Below are positions 7,916-15,644 of a DNA stretch of 53,295 nucleotides, piece by piece. The stretch comes from Betaproteobacteria bacterium HGW-Betaproteobacteria-9. Its GTDB lineage: Bacteria > Pseudomonadota > Gammaproteobacteria > Burkholderiales > Burkholderiaceae_C. The DNA is taken from contig PHCC01000035.1 in NCBI GenBank assembly GCA_002842215.1, forward strand, positions 1 through 53,295, written 5' to 3'. A model generated the notes under the pieces. It made no database searches. It saw only the letters and a list, made by a program, of their open reading frames with translations, and was not told where the DNA came from. Numbering within the stretch: the stretch's first letter is position 1; every line of letters begins with the position of its first letter. The translations under genes were made by a program, and so were the position numbers.

Positions 7916-8538
7916 GGGCTGCTGAGGGTGTAGGTGACCTGGCCGTTGTAGGTGCCGGCGGCGCGGAGGGCGCTGTTGGCGTAGATGAAGGAGTGGCAGT
8001 TTTCGATGTAGCGGTTGGCCGGCACGGTGGTCAGCGTCTGCGTGCCGCCGTTGAAGCTGCCGGCGGGGATGACGTTGGGCACGCCGCTGCCGGGGGCCGA
8101 GACGGTCCAGCTGATCTGCGAGAACGGAATCGTGTCGCCCGCGGCGTTGACGAGGTTGGCGGGCGAGGTGACGCGCAGGGTGGCGCTGGCGGGCTGGTTG
8201 TTGCGGTTGCGGCGGTAGGAGGCGCCGACCATGACCTCCGTGGCCGGGTTGGGGCAGGTGGCGTAGTTGTCGCCGTAGAGGCTTCTGGACTGGGTGCTGT
8301 TGCTCGTCATGGGCTGGGCGGTGCCGCTGAGCAACTGGGCAGCGCTGAGGTTGGCACTGACGAGGTTGACGGTGGTGTTGTCGTCATCGTACGTGCCGTT
8401 GCCGACGTGCAGGAAGACGCGCTGCGACGCGGCGGCGATGGTGAGCGACCAGGCGTGGGCCGCCGCGAATTGCCCGAGGCACAGCACGACCAGGCCCAGG
8501 GCGGCGAGCCGGCGGGGGCTGTAGGTGGGCGGCTTCAT
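7912..8538 (-). CDS. Minor pilus subunit-like protein
   Basis: 208 residues with signal peptide (cleavage near AAHAWS). The mature N-terminus (SQRVFLHVGNGTYDDDNTTV) parallels that of the major subunit (PRVLFLAVGTGNATLADNGT), and the C-terminus ends like it with GTYNGQVTYTLSSP versus GTYSGQVTYTATMP. These matching ends suggest a common fold built for donor-strand exchange. Two Cys residues could form a disulfide. It is the second gene of the operon, after a putative attenuating hairpin, which fits lower expression than the major subunit. Confidence 0.7.
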   Translation of the reverse strand: MKPPTYSPRRLAALGLVVLCLGQFAAAHAWSLTIAAASQRVFLHVGNGTYDDDNTTVNLVSANLSAAQLLSGTAQPMTSNSTQSRSLYGDNYATCPNPATEVMVGASYRRNRNNQPASATLRVTSPANLVNAAGDTIPFSQISWTVSAPGSGVPNVIPAGSFNGGTQTLTTVPANRYIENCHSFIYANSALRAAGTYNGQVTYTLSSP

Positions 8539-8601
8539 GGGTTCGTCATGGCTTCGTTGTGACCGGGGGCGTGGTCAGGGATTGCAGGGAAACGGCGGCT
8601 G

Positions 8602-8640
8602 AAAAAGACGAACGGAGGGCTGCTGTGCGCGAGCCCTCCG
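8602..8640 (-). terminator. Putative attenuating terminator after the major subunit gene
   Basis: A perfect 9-bp stem (CGGAGGGCT 8613-8621, AGCCCTCCG 8632-8640) with a 10-base loop is followed on the minus strand by TTCGTCTTTTTC. It lies 54 bases after the major subunit stop and before the remaining pilus genes. A leaky terminator there would give many more copies of the major subunit than of the assembly proteins. Confidence 0.6.
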
Positions 8641-8694
8641 TTGTTGTGTTGTGTGCGGCCGGTCTGCGCCGGCTCGGCGATCGTTTCCCGACGA

Positions 8695-9258
8695 TCAGGG
8701 CATGGTGGCGGTGTAGGTGACCTGGCCCGAATAGGTGCCCGGGGCGGCCACGGCCGTGTTCGAGTAGGCGTAGTTCCAGATGGCGGTGCGGTTGGTCACC
8801 TTGCCGGCGCTCAGGGTCGGGTTGGCGCTAGCGCCCACGGCCGGAGCGGCGAAGGCACCGACGGACGACGTGGCCAGGATCTCGCTCCAGGGGATGATGT
8901 CGGCGGCGTCCAGATCGCTCACCAGACCGGCGCCGGATCCTGCAGCGGCGATGGCGATCTGGCCGTTGTTGCCCAGCACGCGAACGTTCACGCCTTGTGC
9001 GGCGGAGTCGGTGCCACTGCCGACGTCGGCCGGGTTGGCGGAGTAGTCGTAGGTCAGGGTGTCGATGGTGCCGTTGTCGGCGAGCGTGGCGTTGCCGGTG
9101 CCCACAGCGAGGAACAGCACACGGGGTATCACGACCTGGAAGTTAAGGCGGGCAGCGGCGGCGCCGGTGCCAATCTCCAGATCGGACTCGGCCGAAGCCA
9201 GCAGGGGAGCGGCCAGCGCAAGGGCCACGGCGGTTTTGATGAACAGAGACTTTTTCAC
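8695..9258 (-). CDS. Major pilus/fimbrial subunit-like protein
   Basis: 187 residues from a GTG start at 9258. This start is chosen because AGGAAA lies at good spacing and because it yields a textbook signal peptide (KKSLFIKTAVALALAAPLLASA). Reading further upstream only adds implausible residues. The mature protein is small, Gly/Ala/Thr-rich and beta-predicted, lacks Cys and ends with a Tyr-containing strand (GQVTYTATMP). This profile resembles spore-coat-U/CsuA-type or alternative chaperone-usher subunits. It is the first gene of the operon, with its own promoter candidate and a hairpin directly downstream, as expected for the abundant subunit. Confidence 0.75.
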   Translation of the reverse strand: MKKSLFIKTAVALALAAPLLASAESDLEIGTGAAAARLNFQVVIPRVLFLAVGTGNATLADNGTIDTLTYDYSANPADVGSGTDSAAQGVNVRVLGNNGQIAIAAAGSGAGLVSDLDAADIIPWSEILATSSVGAFAAPAVGASANPTLSAGKVTNRTAIWNYAYSNTAVAAPGTYSGQVTYTATMP

Positions 9259-9332
9259 GACGTTTCCTAGGAACAAAAAATTCCCTGACTGAGCACTTTC
9301 TGGTGCATGACCAGCGGTGCTTCTATGTCTTG

Positions 9333-9361
9333 ATGCTACGGAAAGTGCACGTTTCAGGCAA
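9333..9361 (-). promoter_or_regulatory. Sigma-70-like promoter of the pilus operon
   Basis: On the minus strand, TTGCCT (9361-9356) and TAGCAT (9338-9333) are separated by exactly 17 bases. The predicted start is about 68 bases before the major subunit GTG. An 8-bp inverted repeat (GAAAGTGC at 9341-9348 within the spacer, GCACTTTC at 9293-9300 in the leader) brackets the -10 and could be an operator or a leader structure. Confidence 0.45.
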
Positions 9362-9455
9362 CCTGTCCGCATGAAAAAACGCACAGTTTCAACAACTTAC
9401 GGCCGGAATGTTAACCAACGGTCGAGTTTCTGGATTGAGCGGTATCAAAAAGCGC

Positions 9456-9965
9456 TCAAGTTTTGCGTGCGTTTGTCGTGGGTAGTGATTTGGTCAACAA
9501 ATGCGAGAGCGGCAAAGCGCCCGCGGCCTTCACTTCGCCGAGCGAAAAGCTGGTGTGCAGGTCTTTCACGTTGGGCAGGTTGATCAGCACCTCGCGCGCG
9601 AAGCGGCTGAAATGGTTGAGGTCGGGGCAGACGACCTGCAGCTCGAAGGTGCCCGAGCCGCTGATGTAGTGGCAGGAGACGATTTCAGGGATGTCGCGGA
9701 TGGCGGTCTCCATCTGGCGCAGGGCGTCGCCGCTGTTGCGTTCGGCATCGATGCGGACAAAGGCGAGCACGCCCAGGCCGATCTTGGTGCGGTTGATCTC
9801 GGCGCGGTAACCGAGGATGAACCCCGCCTCTTCCAGCGCCCGCACGCGCCGCCAGCACGGCGCCGCCGACAGGCCCACGCGGTTGGCCAGTTCGGCGTTG
9901 GTCAGCCGGCCATCGGCCTGCAGTTGGTGCAGGATGGCGATGTCAAACTTGTCGAGTGTTTCCAT
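9456..9965 (-). CDS. Lrp/AsnC-family transcriptional regulator
   Basis: 169 residues. An N-terminal winged helix-turn-helix (about residues 5-60; DKFDIAILHQLQADGRLTN, then LSAAPCWRRVRALEEAG) is followed by the RAM/AsnC ligand-binding domain (about 65-145, with CHYISGSGTFELQVV). The start is supported by AGGAAACC before the ATG. Members usually sense amino acids and often control the neighbouring divergent gene. Indolepyruvate:ferredoxin oxidoreductase, an aromatic amino acid catabolic enzyme, lies on the other side of a DUF4143 ATPase gene. A role in aromatic amino acid degradation is plausible but inferred. Confidence 0.9.
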   Translation of the reverse strand: METLDKFDIAILHQLQADGRLTNAELANRVGLSAAPCWRRVRALEEAGFILGYRAEINRTKIGLGVLAFVRIDAERNSGDALRQMETAIRDIPEIVSCHYISGSGTFELQVVCPDLNHFSRFAREVLINLPNVKDLHTSFSLGEVKAAGALPLSHLLTKSLPTTNARKT

Positions 9966-9991
9966 GATGGTTTCCTGATTTTTTGAGTTTG

Positions 9992-10023
9992 ATTCCGAAA
10001 TTTACGCGTCTATTTTCCGGAAT
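9992..10023. promoter_or_regulatory. Inverted repeat upstream of the Lrp gene, possible operator
   Basis: ATTCCG (9992-9997) and CGGAAT (10018-10023) face each other across 20 AT-rich bases, and the right arm is itself part of TTCCGGAA. The site is 27 bases before the lrp ATG and 18 bases before the ATPase ATG, a typical place for Lrp-type autoregulation. No binding consensus was tested. Confidence 0.4.
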
Positions 10024-10041
10024 TCACGGTAGCATGCCGGC

Positions 10042-11280
10042 ATGAACATGCCAACGCTGTATGACCGCCAGCTGGCGACACGCCTGAGGGAAGCTTTGCT
10101 CGACACGCCCGTGGTGCTGCTGGCGGGGCCTCGCCAGGCGGGCAAGACGACGCTGGTCCGGCAGGTGGCGCAGAAAGGGATGCGCTATCTGTCGCTGGAC
10201 GATGAGGTAACGCTTTTGTCGGCCAGGGAAGATCCGTCTGGCCTGGTTCGTGGGCTGGATCGCGCAGTGATCGATGAAGTCCAGCGCGCGCCGCAGTTGT
10301 TGCTGGCGATCAAGAAAAGTGTGGACGAGGACCGCCGCCCTGGGCGGTTTCTGTTGACGGGGTCGGCCAACTTGATGGCCTTGCCCACCGTGGCCGATTC
10401 GCTGGCCGGCCGCATGGAGACGCTGCAGCTGTTGCCCTTGTCCCAGAGTGAGTTGGCGGGTCGCGCTTCGAACTGGATCGATGCCGCATTTGCTGGCCAA
10501 CTTTTGCGGTCTCCGGATCCAGACGTGGGTGAAGCCCTGGCGCAAAGGGTCTTGCGCGGTGGGTACCCGGAGGCGGTGGCACGCCCCACAGTTCGGCGGC
10601 GCTCTGTATGGATGCGTCAATACCTTGATGCGCTGATCCAGCGCGATGTGCGCGACGTCGCCAGCATCGACAAGCTGGACCTGCTGCCGCGCTTTCTGCG
10701 GGCGCTGGCGCAGACCGCTGGCCAGATGTGCAACTACACGCAGTTGGGCGCTCAGGTCGGGTTGGACGGCAAGACGGCGTTGCGCTATGTGGGGGTTCTG
10801 GAGCAGATGTATCTGCTGCGGCGTGTGGAGGTCTGGGCCCGCAACCGGTTGAGCCGGGTGGTGAAGACGCCCAAGCTGCAGTTTCTGGACGCGGGCCTGC
10901 TGGCGTCCCTGATGGAGCTGGGCGAGGACAGCTGGCGCGAGGACCGGAGCCGTTTTGGTCATGTGTTGGAGACCTTCGTGTACGCAGAGTTGCTCAAGCA
11001 CGCCGCCTCCGCCGAAGGCAGCTACCGCTTGCTGTACTACCGGGACGCGGACCAGGTGGAGGTCGATGTGGTGATCGAGAACGCCGTCGGTCAGCTGGTG
11101 GGTGTGGAGGTGAAGGCGGCTGCGACAGTCAAGGCGTCAGATCTCCGGGGCCTCAGAAAGTTGGCCGTTCTGGCTGGTGCGCAGTTCAAGGCAGGTGTGC
11201 TGTTGTATGACGGGACGGAAACGTTTCCATTGGGAGGCGGCATTTGGGCGATTCCATTGTCGACATTGTGGGGTTTATAG
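10042..11280 (+). CDS. AAA ATPase with DUF4143 domain
   Basis: 412 residues. The N-terminal P-loop domain has Walker A GPRQAGKTT (about residues 29-37) and a Walker B-like AVIDEVQRAP (about 74-83). The C-terminal half matches DUF4143, a nuclease-like fold, with DQVEVDVVIE and VGVEVKAAATVK near residues 340-365. The biochemical role of this widespread family is unsettled. Such genes are often scattered between strains, and here the gene separates an Lrp regulator from the oxidoreductase it might control, suggesting later acquisition. The stop is followed by AT-rich bases unlike the surroundings. Confidence 0.85.
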   Translation: MNMPTLYDRQLATRLREALLDTPVVLLAGPRQAGKTTLVRQVAQKGMRYLSLDDEVTLLSAREDPSGLVRGLDRAVIDEVQRAPQLLLAIKKSVDEDRRPGRFLLTGSANLMALPTVADSLAGRMETLQLLPLSQSELAGRASNWIDAAFAGQLLRSPDPDVGEALAQRVLRGGYPEAVARPTVRRRSVWMRQYLDALIQRDVRDVASIDKLDLLPRFLRALAQTAGQMCNYTQLGAQVGLDGKTALRYVGVLEQMYLLRRVEVWARNRLSRVVKTPKLQFLDAGLLASLMELGEDSWREDRSRFGHVLETFVYAELLKHAASAEGSYRLLYYRDADQVEVDVVIENAVGQLVGVEVKAAATVKASDLRGLRKLAVLAGAQFKAGVLLYDGTETFPLGGGIWAIPLSTLWGL

Positions 11281-11447
11281 CAAGATTATTTCCTGATGTA
11301 CGGGTAACGAGGCATGAAAAGCAAACACCTGTCAGTGCCCGGGTCATACACTGTGCGGCACACTGAAATCCGCTCGCGCCCACCCGGCGTGACCCGAAAA
11401 ACCCCCGCCCACGAGGCGGTTCACCGGCCCTGCCAGGAGACAACAAG

Positions 11448-14400
11448 ATGAACGCCCCACTGCCCGAGCACATCCGCCGCGCGCTCGAAACTGTCACGCT
11501 GGACGACAAATATTCCCTGGACCACGGCCGCGCCTTCATGAGTGGCGTGCAGGCACTGGTCAAGCTACCGATGCTGCAGCGCCAGCGCGACGCGCTGCAG
11601 GGCAAGAACACGGCGGGCTTCATCAGCGGTTACCGCGGTTCGCCGCTCGGCGGCTACGACCAGGCCTTGCAGAAGGCGGCGCCCTATCTGAAGCAGCAGA
11701 ACATCGTGTTCCAGCCGGGCGTCAACGAAGAACTCGCGGCGACCGCGCTCTGGGGCACACAGCAGCTGGGCTTTGCGCCGCCCGGCAGCAACCGGTTCGA
11801 TGGCGTGTTCGGCATCTGGTACGGCAAGGGCCCGGGCGTGGACCGCTGTTCCGACGTGTTCAAGCACGCCAACATGGCCGGCACGACGCCCTGGGGCGGC
11901 GTGATCGCGGTGGCCGGTGACGACCACGTGGCCAAGAGCAGCACCGCCGCGCACCAGAGCGACCACATCTTCAAGGCCTGCGGCCTGCCGGTGTTCTTCC
12001 CCACCAGCGTGCAGGACATCCTGGACCTGGGGCAACACGCCATCGCCATGAGCCGCTTCTCTGGCGTCTGGGCCGGCATGAAGACGATCCAGGAGATCGT
12101 CGAATCGAGCGCCACGGCCATGATCGACCCCGAGCGGGTCGAGATCGTGATCCCCGAGTTCGACATGCCGCCCGGTGGCGTGCACATCCGCTGGCCGGAC
12201 CATGCGCTGGACCAGGAGGCGCGCCTGTTTGACTTCAAGTGGTACGCCGCGCTGGCCTACATCCGCGCCAACAAACTCAACCACAACGTGATCGCCGGCC
12301 ACAACGACCGCTTCGGCATCATCGCCAGCGGCAAGGCCTTCAACGACACGCGCCAGGCGCTGCTGGACCTGGGCCTGGACGACGCCACCTGCCGCCGCAT
12401 CGGCCTGCGCCTGCACAAGGTCAACGTGGTCTGGCCGCTGGAGGCGCAGACCACGCGCGAATTCGCCACCGGCCTGCGCGAGATCCTGGTGGTGGAAGAG
12501 AAGCGCCAGGTCATCGAGTACCAGCTGAAAGAAGAGCTCTACAACTGGCGCGGCGACGTGCGGCCCAACGTGCTGGGCAAGTTCGACGAAGGCGACGGCG
12601 ACTTCAGCGGCGGCGAATGGTCGCGGCCGAACCCCAGCGCCAATACCCTGCTGCGTGCCAACGCCGACCTGTCGCCGGCCATCATCGCGCGCGCCGTGGC
12701 GCGCCGCCTGCGCAAGCTGGGCCTGCCGGAGGACGTGCAGGCGCGCATCGACGCGCAGCTCGCCATCCTGACGGCGCAGGAGCAGTCGATGCAGACGCTG
12801 CTGACCAAGGGCGTGGAAGGCGCCGAACGCCAGCCCTGGTTCTGCTCGGGCTGCCCGCACAACACCAGCACCCGCGTGCCCGAGGGCTCGCGCGCCATGG
12901 CCGGCATCGGCTGCCATTTCATGACCATCTGGATGGACCGCGCCACCGTGGGCTTCACCCAGATGGGCGGTGAGGGCGTGCCCTGGGTCGGCCAGCAGCC
13001 GTTCGTGAACGAGCAGCACATGTTCGCCAACCTGGGCGACGGCACCTACTTCCACAGCGGCATCCTGGCGATCCGCCAGAGCATCGCCGCGGGCGTGAAC
13101 ATCACCTACAAGATCCTCTACAACGACGCCGTGGCCATGACCGGCGGCCAGCAGGTGGGCGAGCGCCCCGAGGGCCACAGCGTGGTCCAGATCGCGCAGA
13201 GCATGCGCGCCGAGGGCGCGGTGAAGATCACCATCGTGACCGACGAGCCGGAGAAATACGCCAGCGTGACCGGCCTGCCCAGCGGCATCGCGATCCAGCA
13301 CCGCGACACGCTGGACGCGGTGCAGCGCGAGTTCCGCGAGATCAAGGGCACCACGGTCATCATCTACGACCAGACCTGCGCCACCGAAAAGCGCCGCCGC
13401 CGCAAGCGCGGCACGCTGGTGGACCCGGCCGAGCGCGTGGTGATCAACGAACTGGTGTGCGAAGGCTGTGGCGACTGCAGTGTGCAGAGCAACTGCCTCT
13501 CGGTCGAGCCGCTGGAGACCGAGTTCGGCCGCAAGCGCACCATCAACCAGAGCAGCTGCAACAAGGACTTCTCCTGCGTCAAGGGCTTTTGCCCGAGCTT
13601 CGTCACCGTCGAAGGCGGCCAGCTGCGCAAGAAGGACAAGAAAGCCGGCGGCCTGGAGTGGAGCGGCGGCGTGGTGCCGCAGCCGGCCTTGCCCACGCTC
13701 GACGCCGAGGCCTGGGGCATCATCGTCGCGGGCGTCGGCGGCACCGGGGTCATCACCATCGGCCAGCTGCTGGGCATGGCGGCGCACATCGAAGGCAAGG
13801 GCATCGTCACGCAGGACGCGGCGGGCCTGGCGCAAAAGGGTGGCGCGACCTGGAGCCACGTGCTGATCGGCGCGCACCAGGATGCGATCCGCACCACACG
13901 TGTCTCGGCCGCTTCGGCCGACCTGGTGATCGGCTGCGACCCCATCGTCGCCGCGCACAAGGACACCTGGCTGCGCCTGCGCGCGGGCCGCAGCCACGTG
14001 GCGCTCAACGCCAGCGCCACGCCCACGGCCGCCTTTGTGACCCACCCGGACTGGCAGAACCCGGCGCAAGCCTGTGTGGACGCACTGACCCACAGCCTGG
14101 GCGCGGACGAGGTGGGTGTGTTCGACGCCGAAGCCGCTTCGAGCAAGCTGATGGGCGACAGCATCTACACCAACCCCATGATGCTGGGCTACGCCTGGCA
14201 GCGCGGCTGGGTGCCGCTGGGGCTGGACGCGCTGATGCGCGCCATCGAACTCAACGCGGTGCAGGTGGACAAGAACAAGGCCGCCTTCGAATGGGGCCGC
14301 CGCGCCGCGCACAACCCGCAGGCCGTGGCCGCGCTGCTGGCACCGGCCGGCGCGGGCGCGCAGGTGATCCAGTTCAAGAAGCGCGAGAGCGTGGCCGAGC

Positions 14401-15038
14401 TGATCGCGCGCCGCGTCGAGTTCCTCACCGGCTACCAGAACGCCGCCTACGCTGCCGACTACCAGCAGTTCGTGGAGAAAGTGCGGGCGGTCGAGGCGCC
14501 GCTGGGCAAGTCCACCCTGACCGCGGCGGTGGCGCGTTACCTCTTCAAGCTCATGGCCTACAAGGATGAGTACGAGGTGGCGCGGCTGCACAGCGACCCG
14601 GCGTTCCACGCCCGGCTGGCGAGCCAGTTCGAGGGCGACTTCAAGCTGCAGGTGCACCTGGCGCCACCGTTGATCGCGAAGAAGAACAACAAGGGTGAGC
14701 TGGTCAAGCAGAAGTTCGGACCCTACATGTTCACCGCCTTCCGCTGGTTGGCGAAGTTCAAGGGCCTGCGCGGCACGGCGCTGGACATCTTCGGCCGCAC
14801 CGAAGAGCGCCGCGCAGAGCGCGCGCTGATCGGCGAATACCGCGAAGCCATCGAGTCGCTGCTGGACGCGCTGGACGTTGGCAACCACGCGCTGGCGCTG
14901 GAGATCGCCAGCGTGCCCGAGCAGATCAAGGGCTATGGCCATGTGAAGGCGCGCAACCTGGCGGCAGCGAGCAGCCGCTGGGCGGGGCTGCGCGAGCAGT
15001 GGCGCCGTGGCGAGGCGGGCGAAGCGCGGGTGGCCTGA
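11448..15038 (+). CDS. Indolepyruvate:ferredoxin oxidoreductase, fused alpha/beta/gamma type
   Basis: 1196 residues, the length of the fused proteobacterial form. It oxidatively decarboxylates aryl-pyruvates (indolepyruvate, phenylpyruvate) to aryl-acetyl-CoA, reducing an iron-sulfur carrier. The N-terminal thiamine-diphosphate-enzyme halves include SGYRGSPLGGYDQAL near residue 60 and GIGCHFMTIWMDRATVGFTQ near 485-505. A Cys-rich iron-sulfur segment (CEGCGDCSVQSNC, then CNKDFSCVKGFCPS) lies near 670-710. The gamma domain opens with GVGGTGVITIGQLLGMAAHI near 763. AGGAG precedes the ATG at good spacing. It stands alone as a monocistronic unit ahead of yajC; the Lrp regulator nearby is a candidate controller. 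Confidence 0.93.
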   Translation: MNAPLPEHIRRALETVTLDDKYSLDHGRAFMSGVQALVKLPMLQRQRDALQGKNTAGFISGYRGSPLGGYDQALQKAAPYLKQQNIVFQPGVNEELAATALWGTQQLGFAPPGSNRFDGVFGIWYGKGPGVDRCSDVFKHANMAGTTPWGGVIAVAGDDHVAKSSTAAHQSDHIFKACGLPVFFPTSVQDILDLGQHAIAMSRFSGVWAGMKTIQEIVESSATAMIDPERVEIVIPEFDMPPGGVHIRWPDHALDQEARLFDFKWYAALAYIRANKLNHNVIAGHNDRFGIIASGKAFNDTRQALLDLGLDDATCRRIGLRLHKVNVVWPLEAQTTREFATGLREILVVEEKRQVIEYQLKEELYNWRGDVRPNVLGKFDEGDGDFSGGEWSRPNPSANTLLRANADLSPAIIARAVARRLRKLGLPEDVQARIDAQLAILTAQEQSMQTLLTKGVEGAERQPWFCSGCPHNTSTRVPEGSRAMAGIGCHFMTIWMDRATVGFTQMGGEGVPWVGQQPFVNEQHMFANLGDGTYFHSGILAIRQSIAAGVNITYKILYNDAVAMTGGQQVGERPEGHSVVQIAQSMRAEGAVKITIVTDEPEKYASVTGLPSGIAIQHRDTLDAVQREFREIKGTTVIIYDQTCATEKRRRRKRGTLVDPAERVVINELVCEGCGDCSVQSNCLSVEPLETEFGRKRTINQSSCNKDFSCVKGFCPSFVTVEGGQLRKKDKKAGGLEWSGGVVPQPALPTLDAEAWGIIVAGVGGTGVITIGQLLGMAAHIEGKGIVTQDAAGLAQKGGATWSHVLIGAHQDAIRTTRVSAASADLVIGCDPIVAAHKDTWLRLRAGRSHVALNASATPTAAFVTHPDWQNPAQACVDALTHSLGADEVGVFDAEAASSKLMGDSIYTNPMMLGYAWQRGWVPLGLDALMRAIELNAVQVDKNKAAFEWGRRAAHNPQAVAALLAPAGAGAQVIQFKKRESVAELIARRVEFLTGYQNAAYAADYQQFVEKVRAVEAPLGKSTLTAAVARYLFKLMAYKDEYEVARLHSDPAFHARLASQFEGDFKLQVHLAPPLIAKKNNKGELVKQKFGPYMFTAFRWLAKFKGLRGTALDIFGRTEERRAERALIGEYREAIESLLDALDVGNHALALEIASVPEQIKGYGHVKARNLAAASSRWAGLREQWRRGEAGEARVA

Positions 15039-15101
15039 CGGCCCGATGTCTCAGGCCTGAGCTGTCGTCCCTCTGTCGCACGCCCCCGCAAGGTGGCGAC
15101 A

Positions 15102-15107
15102 TACAAT
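15102..15107 (+). promoter_or_regulatory. Possible -10 element of the yajC-secDF operon
   Basis: TACAAT stands 91 bases before the yajC GTG in the intergenic region. No convincing -35 element is seen 16-18 bases upstream, so the assignment is weak. Confidence 0.3.
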
Positions 15108-15126
15108 CAATGGCTGATTCCGGATC

Positions 15127-15172
15127 GCCCGGGTGACCTGTGTGCTGGCCACCCGGGCATTTGGCGTTTTTT
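15127..15172 (+). terminator. Hairpin between the oxidoreductase gene and yajC
   Basis: A perfect 9-bp stem, GCCCGGGTG (15127-15135) and CACCCGGGC (15150-15158), is followed by ATTTGGCGTTTTTT. The T-run is displaced by several bases from the stem, so it could be a terminator for the upstream gene or simply a leader structure of yajC. Confidence 0.4.
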
Positions 15173-15197
15173 GAACTGATTTTTGTTGGAGACCTCT

Positions 15198-15518
15198 GTG
15201 TTCATTTCTTCTGCTTACGCCCAGACCGCTGCCGGCGGCGACACCCAGTCCACCATCATGGGCCTGCTGCCCCTGGTGCTGATGTTCGTGGTGCTCTATT
15301 TCGTGATGATCCGCCCGCAGATGAAGCGCCAGAAAGAGCACAAGGCCATGGTCGAAGCGCTGGCCAAGGGCGACGAAGTCGTGACCGCTGGTGGTTTCCT
15401 GGGCAAGGTGTCCAAGATCGGTGAAGCCTATATCGGTGTGGAACTCGCCGACGGCGTGGAAGTCCAGATGCAGCGTTCTGCCGTGACGCAGGTGCTGCCC
15501 AAGGGCACTATTAAGTAA
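15198..15518 (+). CDS. yajC: YajC, Sec translocon accessory protein
   Basis: 106 residues from the GTG at 15198, chosen because GGAG lies 6-7 bases upstream. In-frame TTG codons at 15183 and 15186 would overlap that site. It has one transmembrane helix (about residues 18-40, LLPLVLMFVVLYFVMIRP) followed by the basic cytosolic stretch and the GDEVVTAGGFLGKV motif typical of the family. YajC forms a complex with SecD and SecF that pulls proteins through SecYEG using the proton gradient. secD follows after 126 bases containing a dispersed repeat. Confidence 0.95.
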   Translation: MFISSAYAQTAAGGDTQSTIMGLLPLVLMFVVLYFVMIRPQMKRQKEHKAMVEALAKGDEVVTAGGFLGKVSKIGEAYIGVELADGVEVQMQRSAVTQVLPKGTIK

Positions 15519-15547
15519 CACCTCCGCGCCGGGCTCACTGCGTGGCC

Positions 15548-15618
15548 CGTCACCCCCTCAAGGGGGCCATGCGAGCGGCCCGGCGGAGCCGGTTCCGCCG
15601 CATTCTGGTTAGAAGACC
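15548..15618 (+). repeat. GC-rich dispersed intergenic repeat, copy 1 (between yajC and secD)
   Basis: It contains a small hairpin (CCCCCTCAAGGGGG) followed by GCGGCCCGGCGGAGCCGG and TTCCGCCGCATTCTGG. The same ordered blocks occur at 20869-20940 and, inverted, at 42953-43008. The repeat occupies most of the gap inside the yajC-secD operon. Confidence 0.75.
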
Positions 15619-15644
15619 CCTCTGCGCCGCAAGGCCTGTTACCC

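Noticed and set aside
9435..9459. Hairpin TTGAGCG/CGCTCAA overlapping the lrp stop as a terminator
   Set aside because: A 7-bp stem with an 11-base loop and no T-run after it on the minus strand; too weak to call.
9970..11296. Shared TTTCCTGAT near the lrp start and after the ATPase gene as a target-site duplication
   Set aside because: Only nine bases, not at matching edges of the inserted gene; chance similarity is likely.
11565..14942. 1125-residue open frame antisense to indolepyruvate oxidoreductase
   Set aside because: It mirrors the codon pattern of the real gene, is rich in His/Arg/Gln/Val without domains, and has no ribosome-binding site; a shadow of high GC.
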